Positions 51,542 through 60,140 of a DNA stretch of 64,000 nt are shown piece by piece. The position numbers and the translations under genes were made by a program. The stretch spans positions 1 to 64,000 of the forward strand of contig NZ_QGGL01000009.1 in assembly GCF_003148565.1 (NCBI RefSeq), in the 5' to 3' direction. The notes beneath the pieces are model-generated. The model searched no databases. It was not told where the DNA came from and was given only the letters and a program-made list of their open reading frames with translations. This stretch comes from Tumebacillus permanentifrigoris. GTDB taxonomy: Bacteria; Bacillota; Bacilli; Tumebacillales; Tumebacillaceae. How positions within the stretch are numbered: position 1 is the first letter of the stretch; each line of letters opens with the position of its first letter.

Positions 51542-52891
51542 TTACTGTAATTTGCGAACTCGTTCGGCCGGACTAATAATATCCGTGACCCGTACACCAA
51601 AGTTTTCGTCAATGACTACGACTTCTCCTTTGGCGACCAACTTATTGTTGACCATGATATCAACCGGGTCCCCTGCCAATTTGTCTAGTTGGACGATCGA
51701 ACCAGGTACGAGTTCGAGAATGTCACGAATTAATTTCTTTGTGCGTCCTAATTCAACAGTAATCGAAAGCGGGATATCTAGCAAGAGGTCAAGATTCCCT
51801 TGCGCACCAGTAATGTCGGACGCATCGAACGAAGCGAACTGAGCTGGCTGCACATTGACGTTCTGTTGAACGGGACGCGGCTGATTGGCAGGAGCTTGAA
51901 GTGCCGGGTCCATGTAACCAGGCGGATACCCTTGGGGCGGGTATTGCGGCGGATACTGAGGATACGCATACGGTTGCGGCGGGTACTGAGGTGGATATTG
52001 TGGGTAACCAGCCGGCGGTTGTTCCGCGTACATCGGTTGTTGTGGGTAGTTCGGTTGCGGCGGCGGGTAGTGTCCCTGTGCGCTCTGAGCAACCGGTGCC
52101 TCATACATCGGCTGCGGTGCAGGGGTTGCCGCGACCGGAGTCGGTTCTACCGGGGCAGCCGCGACCGGTTGCGGTGCAGGTTCGGATGCAGCCGGATCGT
52201 CCATACCGCCCGTCAGTTTCGAGATCATGTCTTTTGCGAACGCAATCGGAACCAACTGCATGATGTGCGAGTCAATCAGTGTCCCGATGATTAGACGGAA
52301 GGAAATCTTGATCAGCACTTCGTCGTTCGGGAACAGCGTTGCGGATTGCTTGTTGTCAAAATCCATCACGTCTACAATCGGCGGCGTGATGTTGACCATC
52401 ATATTGAAAATCGTCGACATCGAAGTAGAAGCGGAGCCCATCATCTGGTTCATCGCTTCTGCTACAGCAGACAGATGGAGTTCGTTGAGTTCAGACGGAG
52501 CAGTTGTCCCGTCGCCTCCCATCATCAAGTCAGCAATAATCTGCGCATCCTCAACACGAATCGCTAGAACGTTTGCACCGATAAAACCATCTGTATATTC
52601 CACTTTGATTGCCACGTGCGGCAGAGGGAAATCATTGCTCAGTTGGCTGCGAAGCACGGCCGATACTTTCGGAGTCGTGATGTCTACTTTTTGCCTCAGC
52701 AAAGTCGAAAGAGCCGTTGCAGCAGTCCCGAACGAAATGTTCCCGATCTCCCCGAGAGCGTCTGTTTCAAAGTCGCTCAGGTGTTCATTCAAGCGGATAT
52801 CGTCGGAATTCGTGTCAGTGCCGTCGTCGTCGCCATTCTGCCTGAGGAGGGCATCGATTTCTTGTTGTGACAAGACATCCTTATTCATCAT
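51542..52891 (-). CDS. fliY: flagellar motor switch phosphatase FliY, with an unusual Pro/Tyr/Gln linker
   Basis: 449 aa. The N-terminal SQQEIDALLRQ is a CheY-P-binding peptide like FliM's. The CheC-like domain has two E-x-x-N phosphatase pairs (DALGEIGNISFG and VAEAMNQMMG). The C-terminal FliN/SpoA domain (about 360-449) is complete. Between them is a linker of about 125 residues (230-355) of Pro/Ala, then Pro-Gln-Tyr-Pro repeats (about 274-332). B. subtilis FliY is 378 aa, so the linker explains the extra length. AAGGAG lies 6 nt before the ATG at 52891; a GTG/ATG upstream to 52906 is rejected. It overlaps fliM by 11 nt. Confidence 0.96.
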   Translation of the reverse strand: MMNKDVLSQQEIDALLRQNGDDDGTDTNSDDIRLNEHLSDFETDALGEIGNISFGTAATALSTLLRQKVDITTPKVSAVLRSQLSNDFPLPHVAIKVEYTDGFIGANVLAIRVEDAQIIADLMMGGDGTTAPSELNELHLSAVAEAMNQMMGSASTSMSTIFNMMVNITPPIVDVMDFDNKQSATLFPNDEVLIKISFRLIIGTLIDSHIMQLVPIAFAKDMISKLTGGMDDPAASEPAPQPVAAAPVEPTPVAATPAPQPMYEAPVAQSAQGHYPPPQPNYPQQPMYAEQPPAGYPQYPPQYPPQPYAYPQYPPQYPPQGYPPGYMDPALQAPANQPRPVQQNVNVQPAQFASFDASDITGAQGNLDLLLDIPLSITVELGRTKKLIRDILELVPGSIVQLDKLAGDPVDIMVNNKLVAKGEVVVIDENFGVRVTDIISPAERVRKLQ

Positions 52892-53879
52892 CGCCCACTC
52901 CTTCATCTATAACTTGTGAAATCTGCACCGCGACTTTGCCGCGCACGGTTCCAGGTTGACCCGTGAACTTCAGTCGTTCTCCTACTTTGAGTTGGAGTTT
53001 TGCTTTGACGTCTTGGTCCAGCGTGATCACATCGCCCACGTTCAAGGCGAGAAACTCGCCAATGGAGATCGAGGAGGAACCAAGTTCAGCAACCAACGGT
53101 ACTTGCGTCTTCCCAAGGTTTTGACGGATGGATTCCCATTCCTCACTATAATCCTTGGTGCTCTTCGAAGTACCCATCCAGTAGTGGGTGGAGAGTTGCG
53201 GGACGATCGGTTCCAGCACGACGTGCGGCATACAAATGTTGATCATCCCGGTGATTTCTCCGATCTTGGTAGACAAGGAGACAACTGCAACGGTTTCGTT
53301 AGGAGACACCAGTTGCAAGAACTGAGGATTGACCTCCAAGTGATCAAGTTCTGTCACCAACTCTGCGACGCCCTTCCAAGCCTCTTCAAAATTATCAAGC
53401 GCCCGTCCGAACACGCGTTCCATAATCGTCATTTCAATCTCTGTCAAATCGCGCAAGACATCCGTTCCGAGACCCGCACCACCGAGCAGGCGGTCAAGCA
53501 TCGCGTAGGCGATGTTCGGGTGTACTTCCATCACGAACTTTCCTTCAAGTGGTCGGCAATTGAACACGTTTAGGATCGTCATCTTGGAAATGGAGCGAAT
53601 GAACTCTTCGTAAGGTAACTGGTCGACAGAAACGACGGAAATCTGGACGAACGTTCGCAATTGGGCTGAAAAGTATGTGGTGAGCAGGCGCGCAAAGTTC
53701 TCAAAGATCCGCGTAATGCTTCGGATGTGGTCTTTGGAAAAACGCATGGCGCGTTTGAAATCGTACACTTTGATCTTGCGGTCAGAATCGTCCTTGCGGA
53801 TCTCTTCCGCAGTAATTTCACCAGAAGTTAACGCTGATAACAGGGCGTCGATTTCATTTTGCGACAAGACCTCAGCCAT
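52881..53879 (-). CDS. fliM: flagellar motor switch protein FliM
   Basis: A 332-aa C-ring component. The N-terminal LSQNEIDALLSAL is the CheY-P-binding peptide, the middle domain is CheC-like without catalytic pairs, and the C-terminal SpoA domain binds FliY/FliN. GGAGGTG precedes the ATG at 53879. Normal length. Confidence 0.98.
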   Translation of the reverse strand: MAEVLSQNEIDALLSALTSGEITAEEIRKDDSDRKIKVYDFKRAMRFSKDHIRSITRIFENFARLLTTYFSAQLRTFVQISVVSVDQLPYEEFIRSISKMTILNVFNCRPLEGKFVMEVHPNIAYAMLDRLLGGAGLGTDVLRDLTEIEMTIMERVFGRALDNFEEAWKGVAELVTELDHLEVNPQFLQLVSPNETVAVVSLSTKIGEITGMINICMPHVVLEPIVPQLSTHYWMGTSKSTKDYSEEWESIRQNLGKTQVPLVAELGSSSISIGEFLALNVGDVITLDQDVKAKLQLKVGERLKFTGQPGTVRGKVAVQISQVIDEGVGDDE

Positions 53880-53911
53880 CGGTCATCACCTCCTTTGGAC
53901 CAGGATGTTCT

Positions 53912-54346
53912 TTATTGAACGACGATGTCGGAGATGTACACGTTGGTTACTTTCCCCTCAAGCATCACTTTGTTCAGTTCGCCAATCAGCTTGACTTTCA
54001 GCAGTTCAATGCCTTCCGCCTTTTCTAAGTCTGCCGGCGTTGTTTTGTGCAGAACGGAGTTGACGACGTCTTTCACTTGCACTTTGCGTTCTTCGAGTTC
54101 GGTCTTCATCTTGGTGCTATCTCCTTGGACGGAGATTGTAGCTTGGATGAGAGCGTTCCCAGCCAAGTTCGTGGTCATCTTGCCAATTTCAAATTGGCTG
54201 GCCAGCAATTCCTTTGCGGTGGGCACTTCTGGTTCCGCACCGTCTGTTTTCCAAAACATTTTGTAGCCGACAAGACCCAAGATCCCAATCAATACGACAG
54301 CGATAATGGTAAGTAGAGCAATATTAAATGCCTTGTTCCGAAACAT
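53912..54346 (-). CDS. fliL: flagellar basal body-associated protein FliL
   Basis: A 144-aa protein with an N-terminal membrane helix (about 8-28) and a periplasmic-side stomatin-like domain. It tunes stator function near the motor. GGAGGT lies 6 nt before the ATG at 54346; the frame to 54412 lies in flbD. It overlaps flbD by 23 nt and is 32 nt before fliM. Confidence 0.93.
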   Translation of the reverse strand: MFRNKAFNIALLTIIAVVLIGILGLVGYKMFWKTDGAEPEVPTAKELLASQFEIGKMTTNLAGNALIQATISVQGDSTKMKTELEERKVQVKDVVNSVLHKTTPADLEKAEGIELLKVKLIGELNKVMLEGKVTNVYISDIVVQ

Positions 54347-54563
54347 CTGATACCTCCGCATTCTGTTGGACTTGTATAGCGAGCAGCCCAACTCTTCGGT
54401 AGTACTCTTCAACCATCTTCAGAACGTCCTCGACAGTCTCACGAACGATTAGCTTTTTCCCGTTGACCAGCGTAATCATCGTGTCTGGAGTCGATTCAAC
54501 CGACTCGACGAGTGTAGCATTGACATACACCGTCGAGCGATTGAATTTGGTGACCGGAATCAT
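54324..54563 (-). CDS. flbD: FlbD family protein
   Basis: A 79-aa protein; the family core MIPVTKFNRSTVYVNATLVE, a Pro-Asp-Thr stretch and VNGKKLIVRETVEDV are clear. This is the swarming motility SlrD/FlbD-type small protein found after flgE in Firmicutes (YlzI in B. subtilis). Its mechanism is not established. The RBS is weak; coupling to flgE 16 nt upstream may help. Confidence 0.92.
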   Translation of the reverse strand: MIPVTKFNRSTVYVNATLVESVESTPDTMITLVNGKKLIVRETVEDVLKMVEEYYRRVGLLAIQVQQNAEVSDVSEQGI

Positions 54564-54579
54564 GGTCTTAATTCACCGA

Positions 54580-55395
54580 TTAGCCGCGCTTGAGGTTGAC
54601 TACTTCTTGCAGAATTTCGTCAGCAACGGTGATCGTGCGGGAATTCGCTTGGAAACCGCGCTGTGCCACGATCATCTCGGAAAACTCGTTGGTGAGGTCG
54701 ACGTTCGACATTTCAAGTGCGCCAACTTGCAAGGTACCAAGACCGACGTCTGTGCTGCCCGGGCCACCGAATGCCGCAGTGCCGGAGTTACCGGATTCAC
54801 GGAACAAACTTCCGCCTACTTTTTCCAGACCAGACGGATTGGAAAACTTCGCGAGGCCGATGGTAGCTGCTGCAGTGCCGTCTGTGGTTCCATCGTTGTT
54901 GACGAGGTACAAGTTGCCTTTGGAGTCAAAGGTGTACGACTTGACAGCTTCCAGGTCGATTGTGATCGGGGTAGCTCCGTCATTCGCAGCTACTTTCCAA
55001 CCATCGGAGTTGACCAGGTTGCCACCGTTGTCAAAGTAGAAATTCCCTTGACGAGTGTAGAACTTTTCACCTGCGTCATTGACGAGGGTGAAGAAGCCAT
55101 TGCCTTGGATCGCAAAGTCAAGCGGACGGTTGGTGATCTGGGTCGATCCATCATTCATGACGGTGTCGATCGCCGCGATACTAGAACCCAGACCGATCTG
55201 CAAAGCGTTGGTTCCGCCAAAGCCGTTGGTCGGGCCGCCTGCACCTTGCAGGGTTTGGCTCATGATGTCCTTGAACATCACGCGTCCTGCCTTGAAACCA
55301 GCGGTGTTGACGTTTGCCACGTTGTTACCGATCGTATCGAGCTTGGTTTGGAAACCACGCATACCAGAGATACCCGAGTAAAGAGAGCGCAACAT
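54580..55395 (-). CDS. flgE: flagellar hook protein FlgE (FlgG-like)
   Basis: A 271-aa protein; the N-terminal MLRSLYSGISGMRGFQTKLD and the C-terminal MSNVDLTNEFSEMIVAQRGF are the conserved axial-protein ends, and a variable beta domain lies between. The length and place (flgD - X - flgE - flbD - fliL) match the B. subtilis hook protein, long annotated FlgG. Many pipelines will call it FlgG. AAGGAGG precedes the ATG. The 90-nt gap upstream is the largest in the operon. Confidence 0.92.
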   Translation of the reverse strand: MLRSLYSGISGMRGFQTKLDTIGNNVANVNTAGFKAGRVMFKDIMSQTLQGAGGPTNGFGGTNALQIGLGSSIAAIDTVMNDGSTQITNRPLDFAIQGNGFFTLVNDAGEKFYTRQGNFYFDNGGNLVNSDGWKVAANDGATPITIDLEAVKSYTFDSKGNLYLVNNDGTTDGTAAATIGLAKFSNPSGLEKVGGSLFRESGNSGTAAFGGPGSTDVGLGTLQVGALEMSNVDLTNEFSEMIVAQRGFQANSRTITVADEILQEVVNLKRG

Positions 55396-55485
55396 CAGTT
55401 AGTTCCTCCTTTGGGTTTTGAACCGCGTCTGTCATTCGGCGGTTAGGGGCCTCCACATCGTGGGCCAGCCCTTGCATTCCATCAA

Positions 55486-55890
55486 TTACGCGAACACGGC
55501 GCTGTCTATTTTTGTAAAGACATGATCTTGCATATGTGCTTTGTCGACGGCTGTGATCACGGTACGATTCTTCACATTAATCAGATAGGCGGTGTCGTTG
55601 TAGACCACCAGAGACTCGCGTCCCCCTTTGGCGGCCACCCGATCGATGGCACTTCCAAGACGTGTCATGTCATCCTGAGTGAGGCGGATGTTCCGCATGC
55701 GCAGTCGTTCCAGCGCGTGCGCGGAGAACGTGACGGGTTGTTGCTGGCGAACTTGAAGTTGTTTATTCAGTTCATCTTGAAAGGACACCGTTCCGGCCGC
55801 TCGCTGAGCGGACGGGTTGTTTCGGATCGGCAACTCGGTTTGGGGAGCGTTTGGTCGTGTTACAGGCCGCATCGGCCATCCCTGACTCAC
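55486..55890 (-). CDS. TIGR02530-type flagellar operon protein
   Basis: A 134-aa protein with a disordered Pro/Gln-rich N-terminus (about 1-50) and a conserved domain (about 53-134; FSAHALERLRMRNIRLTQDD). It resembles the 'flagellar operon protein' family TIGR02530, found between flgD and flgE in Firmicutes and of unknown biochemical role. The start is a GTG at 55890 with GGGGGTG 6 nt upstream. It lies 19 nt after flgD. Whether it is a hook-assembly chaperone or an export control factor is open. Confidence 0.8.
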   Translation of the reverse strand: MSQGWPMRPVTRPNAPQTELPIRNNPSAQRAAGTVSFQDELNKQLQVRQQQPVTFSAHALERLRMRNIRLTQDDMTRLGSAIDRVAAKGGRESLVVYNDTAYLINVKNRTVITAVDKAHMQDHVFTKIDSAVFA

Positions 55891-55909
55891 AAACTACACC
55901 CCCTGGTGC

Positions 55910-56317
55910 CTAAATTTGCTTCTTTTTGACTTCGAGAATTTGATTCAGATCGATCATGTCGTTCCCAATTTGTACTTTTACAACTCCGTCGATCGTCTGC
56001 GCGGAAGTGACTTCGCCCTCTTTGAGAGAACCATCTGGCATTTGATAACCCGCGATGTTCCCAATCATCTGCGTGCCGAGTGCGAGCGAGTTAACTTGGT
56101 AGACTTTGCTCGTCTGTTCCAAGGCGCTGAATTGTGCCATCTGCGCGATAAACTCCTTGTCTTGCATCGGCTGCGACGGGTCTTGGTATTGCAACTGGGT
56201 GATCAAGATCTTCAGAAACGCGTCACGATCCAATTGTTTGTTCGCAGGTGCCTTTACAGCAGTCGTGCTGCGGACATACGAACTGGGATCAAACGAGATG
56301 TTGCCGCTGTCTGCCAT
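55910..56317 (-). CDS. flgD: flagellar hook capping protein FlgD
   Basis: A 135-aa hook-assembly scaffold. The N-terminal export region and the motif LDRDAFLKILITQLQYQDPS are diagnostic. It is short for the family, lacking the extended C-terminal Ig-like/tudor domains of enteric FlgD (about 230 aa), as usual in Bacillus. GGAGGG precedes the ATG. Confidence 0.95.
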   Translation of the reverse strand: MADSGNISFDPSSYVRSTTAVKAPANKQLDRDAFLKILITQLQYQDPSQPMQDKEFIAQMAQFSALEQTSKVYQVNSLALGTQMIGNIAGYQMPDGSLKEGEVTSAQTIDGVVKVQIGNDMIDLNQILEVKKKQI

Positions 56318-56332
56318 TTCGATTGCCCTCCT

Positions 56333-57760
56333 TTACGCCGTGACGTCGATGCTCGCGTCGGAGTCAATTTCCTCCGGCTGCGGATCGTTCGCGGTCGTTA
56401 ATGCGTCAATGCCATCAAGGGAGAAACGCTCTTCGTCCGAGCGCTTGCGGTTCGATTGATTGCCAGACTGACCTTGCGAGTTCTGACCCGATTGGCGATC
56501 GTGTGGAAGGCCGCTGTTCAAGCTGCTATTTTGGTTGTTGTTGCCCGTGTTCGTAGAGGAGACTTCGATACGATCGAACTGGATACCTTGTGCTTGCAGT
56601 TGTGACTTAAGACTCGAAAGGTTCGAATCCAAAAGTCCCTTGGTGGCGGCACTGTCCGCCGAGAGATGCATCGTAATCTGATTACCGATGGCTTGCACGC
56701 GCACTTCGATCTCACCGAGACCCTGCGGTTGCATCACGATGCGGAACTCATGACGGCCCGGTGCTTCGATCAAAGCCGCACGTTTTACCACGAGGTTCGC
56801 AAACTCCTTGTTGAAGTTGTCAGCATGCAAAGTGACGACAGGCTTCATCTTGGCTAGTTGATCGGCACGAGCACTTTGCAACGGAGTTTGACCCCCGGTG
56901 AGCGGGTTGCCCAGCAGTTGCGAGCCGTCGAGAGTATCCCCTGCCTGTGCTTGCTGTTGAACGGGTTGGTCGCTCGCCAGTAGGGCTGCGGTCAACACGG
57001 ATGCTTGCATCTGTGTGCCCGTCAACTGCGCGGTAGTTGTGTCAACTTGTGTTGATGTGCTCAAGACTTGGAGACTGTGCGCGGTGAGCGTCGTGGCTTG
57101 CAACTTTCCGAACAAAGGTTGCTTGTGCGTGCCTGCTCCCGGAACGTCCTGCGTCTCGCTCGAAGCTGCTGGTTCCTGGGTCCCTTCCGGTTGCAGGAGT
57201 TGGGCGAAGAGGGCTTCTACCAAGGTGGCCGCCTTCGGGCTCAAGGCGAGTTGTTGCGGGTTCTGCGTCACTTGCGTGACCAGGTTCGTCAGCGCCTGCC
57301 CGAAGTCGTTTAGCAGCTCCGGATGCCCAGCCAGCGTTTGTGCCAGCTGTTGATCTGGATGCTCCTGCAAGACCCCCAAAAGGCGTGCGGACGCTCCGAA
57401 GTTCTGTAGCAAAGCGGCCAAATCTCCATTGAGGAGGGACAAGCCATTTACTTGTACGGATAGCGTATTGATATCGAGCAGCGCGTTCCCAACTGGCGCC
57501 GTTTCCTTAGGACCATCTCCCGTTAGCACAGTCGGCGTCTGCTGGAGAGCCAGCGGATTGAAACCGCCTGCGAGTGCTGCGAGAAGCGTTGCCAAGGGAT
57601 CTGTGCCTTGCTTTTTGTCAGCGTCGAGCGCTTGTCCGCCGAGGGTTTGCAAAAGCGTACCGAACGGAGACTTGCCACCATCTGCTTTACCGCTTTTCTG
57701 TCCTGCCGCGTTGGTAGTGGTTCCATTCGCGGAAGAAGTGGTTGTAGCTTGGATTTCCAT
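56333..57760 (-). CDS. fliK: flagellar hook-length control protein FliK
   Basis: A 475-aa Ala/Gln/Leu-rich protein with low-complexity N-terminal two-thirds and a C-terminal Flg_hook domain (about 325-410; RIVMQPQGLGEIEVRVQAIG) that binds FlhB to switch export specificity. The tail after the domain is hydrophilic, Asn/Gln/Ser-rich. AAGGAGGTG precedes the ATG. It lies 24 nt after motE and 15 nt before flgD. Confidence 0.93.
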   Translation of the reverse strand: MEIQATTTSSANGTTTNAAGQKSGKADGGKSPFGTLLQTLGGQALDADKKQGTDPLATLLAALAGGFNPLALQQTPTVLTGDGPKETAPVGNALLDINTLSVQVNGLSLLNGDLAALLQNFGASARLLGVLQEHPDQQLAQTLAGHPELLNDFGQALTNLVTQVTQNPQQLALSPKAATLVEALFAQLLQPEGTQEPAASSETQDVPGAGTHKQPLFGKLQATTLTAHSLQVLSTSTQVDTTTAQLTGTQMQASVLTAALLASDQPVQQQAQAGDTLDGSQLLGNPLTGGQTPLQSARADQLAKMKPVVTLHADNFNKEFANLVVKRAALIEAPGRHEFRIVMQPQGLGEIEVRVQAIGNQITMHLSADSAATKGLLDSNLSSLKSQLQAQGIQFDRIEVSSTNTGNNNQNSSLNSGLPHDRQSGQNSQGQSGNQSNRKRSDEERFSLDGIDALTTANDPQPEEIDSDASIDVTA

Positions 57761-57784
57761 TGTCTTTCACCTCCTTTCAAAGGA

Positions 57785-58363
57785 TCAAGAGGACAGGATT
57801 TTGCTGGCGATGGCAGGGTCCATTTTTTCTAAAATGGCTGCCTTTTGCTCGTTGCTCATCTTGGCCAAGATACGTTTCGCTTCAGTAACAGACAATTGAC
57901 CGATGATCAAAGCTGCCTTGGTAGCGTTCATCTGCGAATAGACTTGCGCCTGTTGCACATAGGGATCGACCGCCGTTGTAGCGGTATTGTCCTTTTGAGC
58001 ATCAGGTTTTTTCTTGAGGTCTTCGATCTGCTTTTTCAGGCTCTCGATCTCCGAGTCCTTTTTCACCAAGTCGGTCTCGAGTTGTTTTTTCGAGCTCTCC
58101 AAGGATTGAACTTGGTCTTGAGCGTCTTGCAGTTGTTTTGCAGGATCAACTGCGGTCTTGTCTGCGTCAGCCACCGTTGGGTCGGCCGGCAGGATCTTGT
58201 TGATCACCGGTAACGAACGGGTGGCATGACCAATTTTGCCCGTGATGTCATAGCCTAGAAATTGCAGGATGATTCCGACGAGCAGAGCGGTGAACAGCAT
58301 CGGGAGGATGATGATGTAAAACACCCATTCCAACCCACTGTAGCGACGTTCCGTCTCTTGCAT
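57785..58363 (-). CDS. motE: MotE family protein (YlxF)
   Basis: A 192-aa protein with an N-terminal membrane helix (about 13-35), a coiled-coil stalk (about 75-125) and a C-terminal MgtE-N-like domain (about 145-192; AKRILAKMSNEQKAAILEKM). This is the YlxF/MotE architecture found between fliJ and fliK. A related MotE in Sinorhizobium chaperones MotC, but the Firmicute role is uncertain. The ATG at 58363 is preferred (AAGGGGTG 9 nt upstream) over a frame to 58537 inside fliJ. Confidence 0.88.
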   Translation of the reverse strand: MQETERRYSGLEWVFYIIILPMLFTALLVGIILQFLGYDITGKIGHATRSLPVINKILPADPTVADADKTAVDPAKQLQDAQDQVQSLESSKKQLETDLVKKDSEIESLKKQIEDLKKKPDAQKDNTATTAVDPYVQQAQVYSQMNATKAALIIGQLSVTEAKRILAKMSNEQKAAILEKMDPAIASKILSS

Positions 58364-58371
58364 GCTGTCTG

Positions 58372-58818
58372 TCACCCCTTTATACGTTGATGTCGGGTCA
58401 CAGCGATCTCGTCTAGTGCCTCTTGCCCAATCTTGTTCAGAAAGACTTGATGTTCCTCTAGACGACGACCTTGGAGTTTCACCCACTTTTGCTCCTCCAG
58501 ATAACTTTCCGTCATCTCTTGTCGCTTTTCGGTGCACTCCGACCTTTTTCCTTCTAATAGATGGTTTTGCCGCTCAATCTGGTTGCGTTGGGACAGCATA
58601 AACTGCAACCAATCTTGCAACTCCTGTGAGGTGGCACCATCCATCGTCAAGCTATGCAATTCACCAATCGATTGGTCGTGCGAATGCAGCAGCTCTTGGA
58701 GTTTCTGTTGCTCGGTCTCCAAACTTCGCAACGATTCACTGTACCGCCAATTCGCTTGCTGGGTTAGGCGGTTTTTGAGCCCGGTGATCTTGTGCAAGGA
58801 TTCCATTCGAATGCTCAT
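58372..58818 (-). CDS. fliJ: flagellar export protein FliJ
   Basis: A 148-aa coiled-coil protein of the export ATPase complex, mostly heptad-like. The family is poorly conserved in sequence, so the call rests on length, coiled-coil character (Glu/Gln/Leu-rich) and place between fliI and motE. It overlaps fliI by 4 nt (ATGA). Confidence 0.9.
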   Translation of the reverse strand: MSIRMESLHKITGLKNRLTQQANWRYSESLRSLETEQQKLQELLHSHDQSIGELHSLTMDGATSQELQDWLQFMLSQRNQIERQNHLLEGKRSECTEKRQEMTESYLEEQKWVKLQGRRLEEHQVFLNKIGQEALDEIAVTRHQRIKG

Positions 58819-60140
58819 GCGTCAATTCCTCCGAACGTTTCGATCAGCATTGATTGGGTATGTTCCAAGTCCATTTTCTCGTGAACGTCTTGGGTGGTGA
58901 ACGATTCGATGGTCGAGGCAAACTGAATTGCACGATCGATCTGCAGATTGCTCCCGCGTTGGTACGCCCCGATGTTGATCAAGTCTTCCGATTCCTTGTA
59001 GATCGAGGAGAGCTTTTTGACCGTGTTCGCTGCTCGGCGGTGTTCAGGCGTGACCAACTCGTTCATCACGCGACTGACAGAGGCCAACACGTCGATAGCG
59101 GGAAAGTGCCCCCGGTTTGCCAACGAACGCGAGAGCACGATATGACCGTCGAGGATCCCACGCACTGCGTCTGCGACAGGCTCATTCATGTCATCCCCAT
59201 CGACGAGAACCGTGTAAAAAGCGGTGATCGTACCGCTATGACCAGTGCCCGCACGCTCTAAGAGGCGAGGCAACAAAGCGAAAACCGATGGCGTATATCC
59301 ACGCGTGGTTGGCGGCTCACCGACAGCGAGACCGACTTCGCGCTGGGCCATCGCAAAACGTGTGACAGAGTCCATCATCAGCACCACGTCTTGGCCTTGA
59401 TCTCGAAAGTACTCGGCGATCGAAGTGGCAACCATCGCCCCTTTGATGCGCACGAGCGGCGGTTGATCGGAGGTGGCGACGACGAGGACAGAGCGTTTCA
59501 GTCCTTCTTCGCCCAAGTCTTTCTCGATAAACTCGCGCACCTCGCGCCCCCGCTCCCCGATCAATGCGATGACGTTGATGTCTGCCGTGGTATTGCGGGC
59601 CATCATTCCGAGCAACGTAGACTTGCCGACTCCCGAACCAGCAAAGAGACCGACGCGCTGTCCACGACCGACGGTGAGCAAACCGTCGATACAACGAACA
59701 CCCACGCTGAGCGGTTCCAAGATCCGCTTGCGAGTTAAAGGGTTTGGCGGCTGTTGCATGGCGCTGACATGTTCACGGCAATCAAGCGGCCCCTTGCCGT
59801 CGATCGGCTCACCCAGACCGTTCAAAACACGGCCTAGCAGGTGCGGTCCAACTGGAATCTGCAAGGAGCTACCTGTCGCCACGACATCGTGACCTGGGCC
59901 GATTGCACCGAGTTCACCGAGCGGCATGAGCAGTACGTTGTTCTCGCGGAACCCGACCACCTCTGCGTAGATCGAGGGGGCACCTTCCGACTCGATCGTA
60001 CAGACATCGCCGATCGTGGCGACAGGGCCTTTGGATTCGATCGTCAGCCCGATGACTTTGGAGACTTTTCCGTTAACTTTTATCGTGCGAGTGCGATCGA
60101 GACGTCTGAGGTAGCGTTCGAGTTTCAGCGGTTGGCTCAT
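58815..60140 (-). CDS. fliI: flagellum-specific ATPase FliI
   Basis: A 441-aa hexameric ATPase of flagellar export. Walker A GSGVGKST (168-175) and the arginine-rich GERGREVREFIEKDLG are clear, and Walker B (VLMMDSVTRFAMAQRE) is conserved. It overlaps fliH upstream and fliJ downstream by 4 nt each, so stoichiometric production is likely. Confidence 0.98.
   Translation of the reverse strand: MSQPLKLERYLRRLDRTRTIKVNGKVSKVIGLTIESKGPVATIGDVCTIESEGAPSIYAEVVGFRENNVLLMPLGELGAIGPGHDVVATGSSLQIPVGPHLLGRVLNGLGEPIDGKGPLDCREHVSAMQQPPNPLTRKRILEPLSVGVRCIDGLLTVGRGQRVGLFAGSGVGKSTLLGMMARNTTADINVIALIGERGREVREFIEKDLGEEGLKRSVLVVATSDQPPLVRIKGAMVATSIAEYFRDQGQDVVLMMDSVTRFAMAQREVGLAVGEPPTTRGYTPSVFALLPRLLERAGTGHSGTITAFYTVLVDGDDMNEPVADAVRGILDGHIVLSRSLANRGHFPAIDVLASVSRVMNELVTPEHRRAANTVKKLSSIYKESEDLINIGAYQRGSNLQIDRAIQFASTIESFTTQDVHEKMDLEHTQSMLIETFGGIDA

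Noticed and set aside
51893-52130. CRISPR-like or minisatellite array
   Set aside because: The repeats are the in-frame Pro-Gln-Tyr-Pro codons of fliY; units are short and irregular with no spacers.
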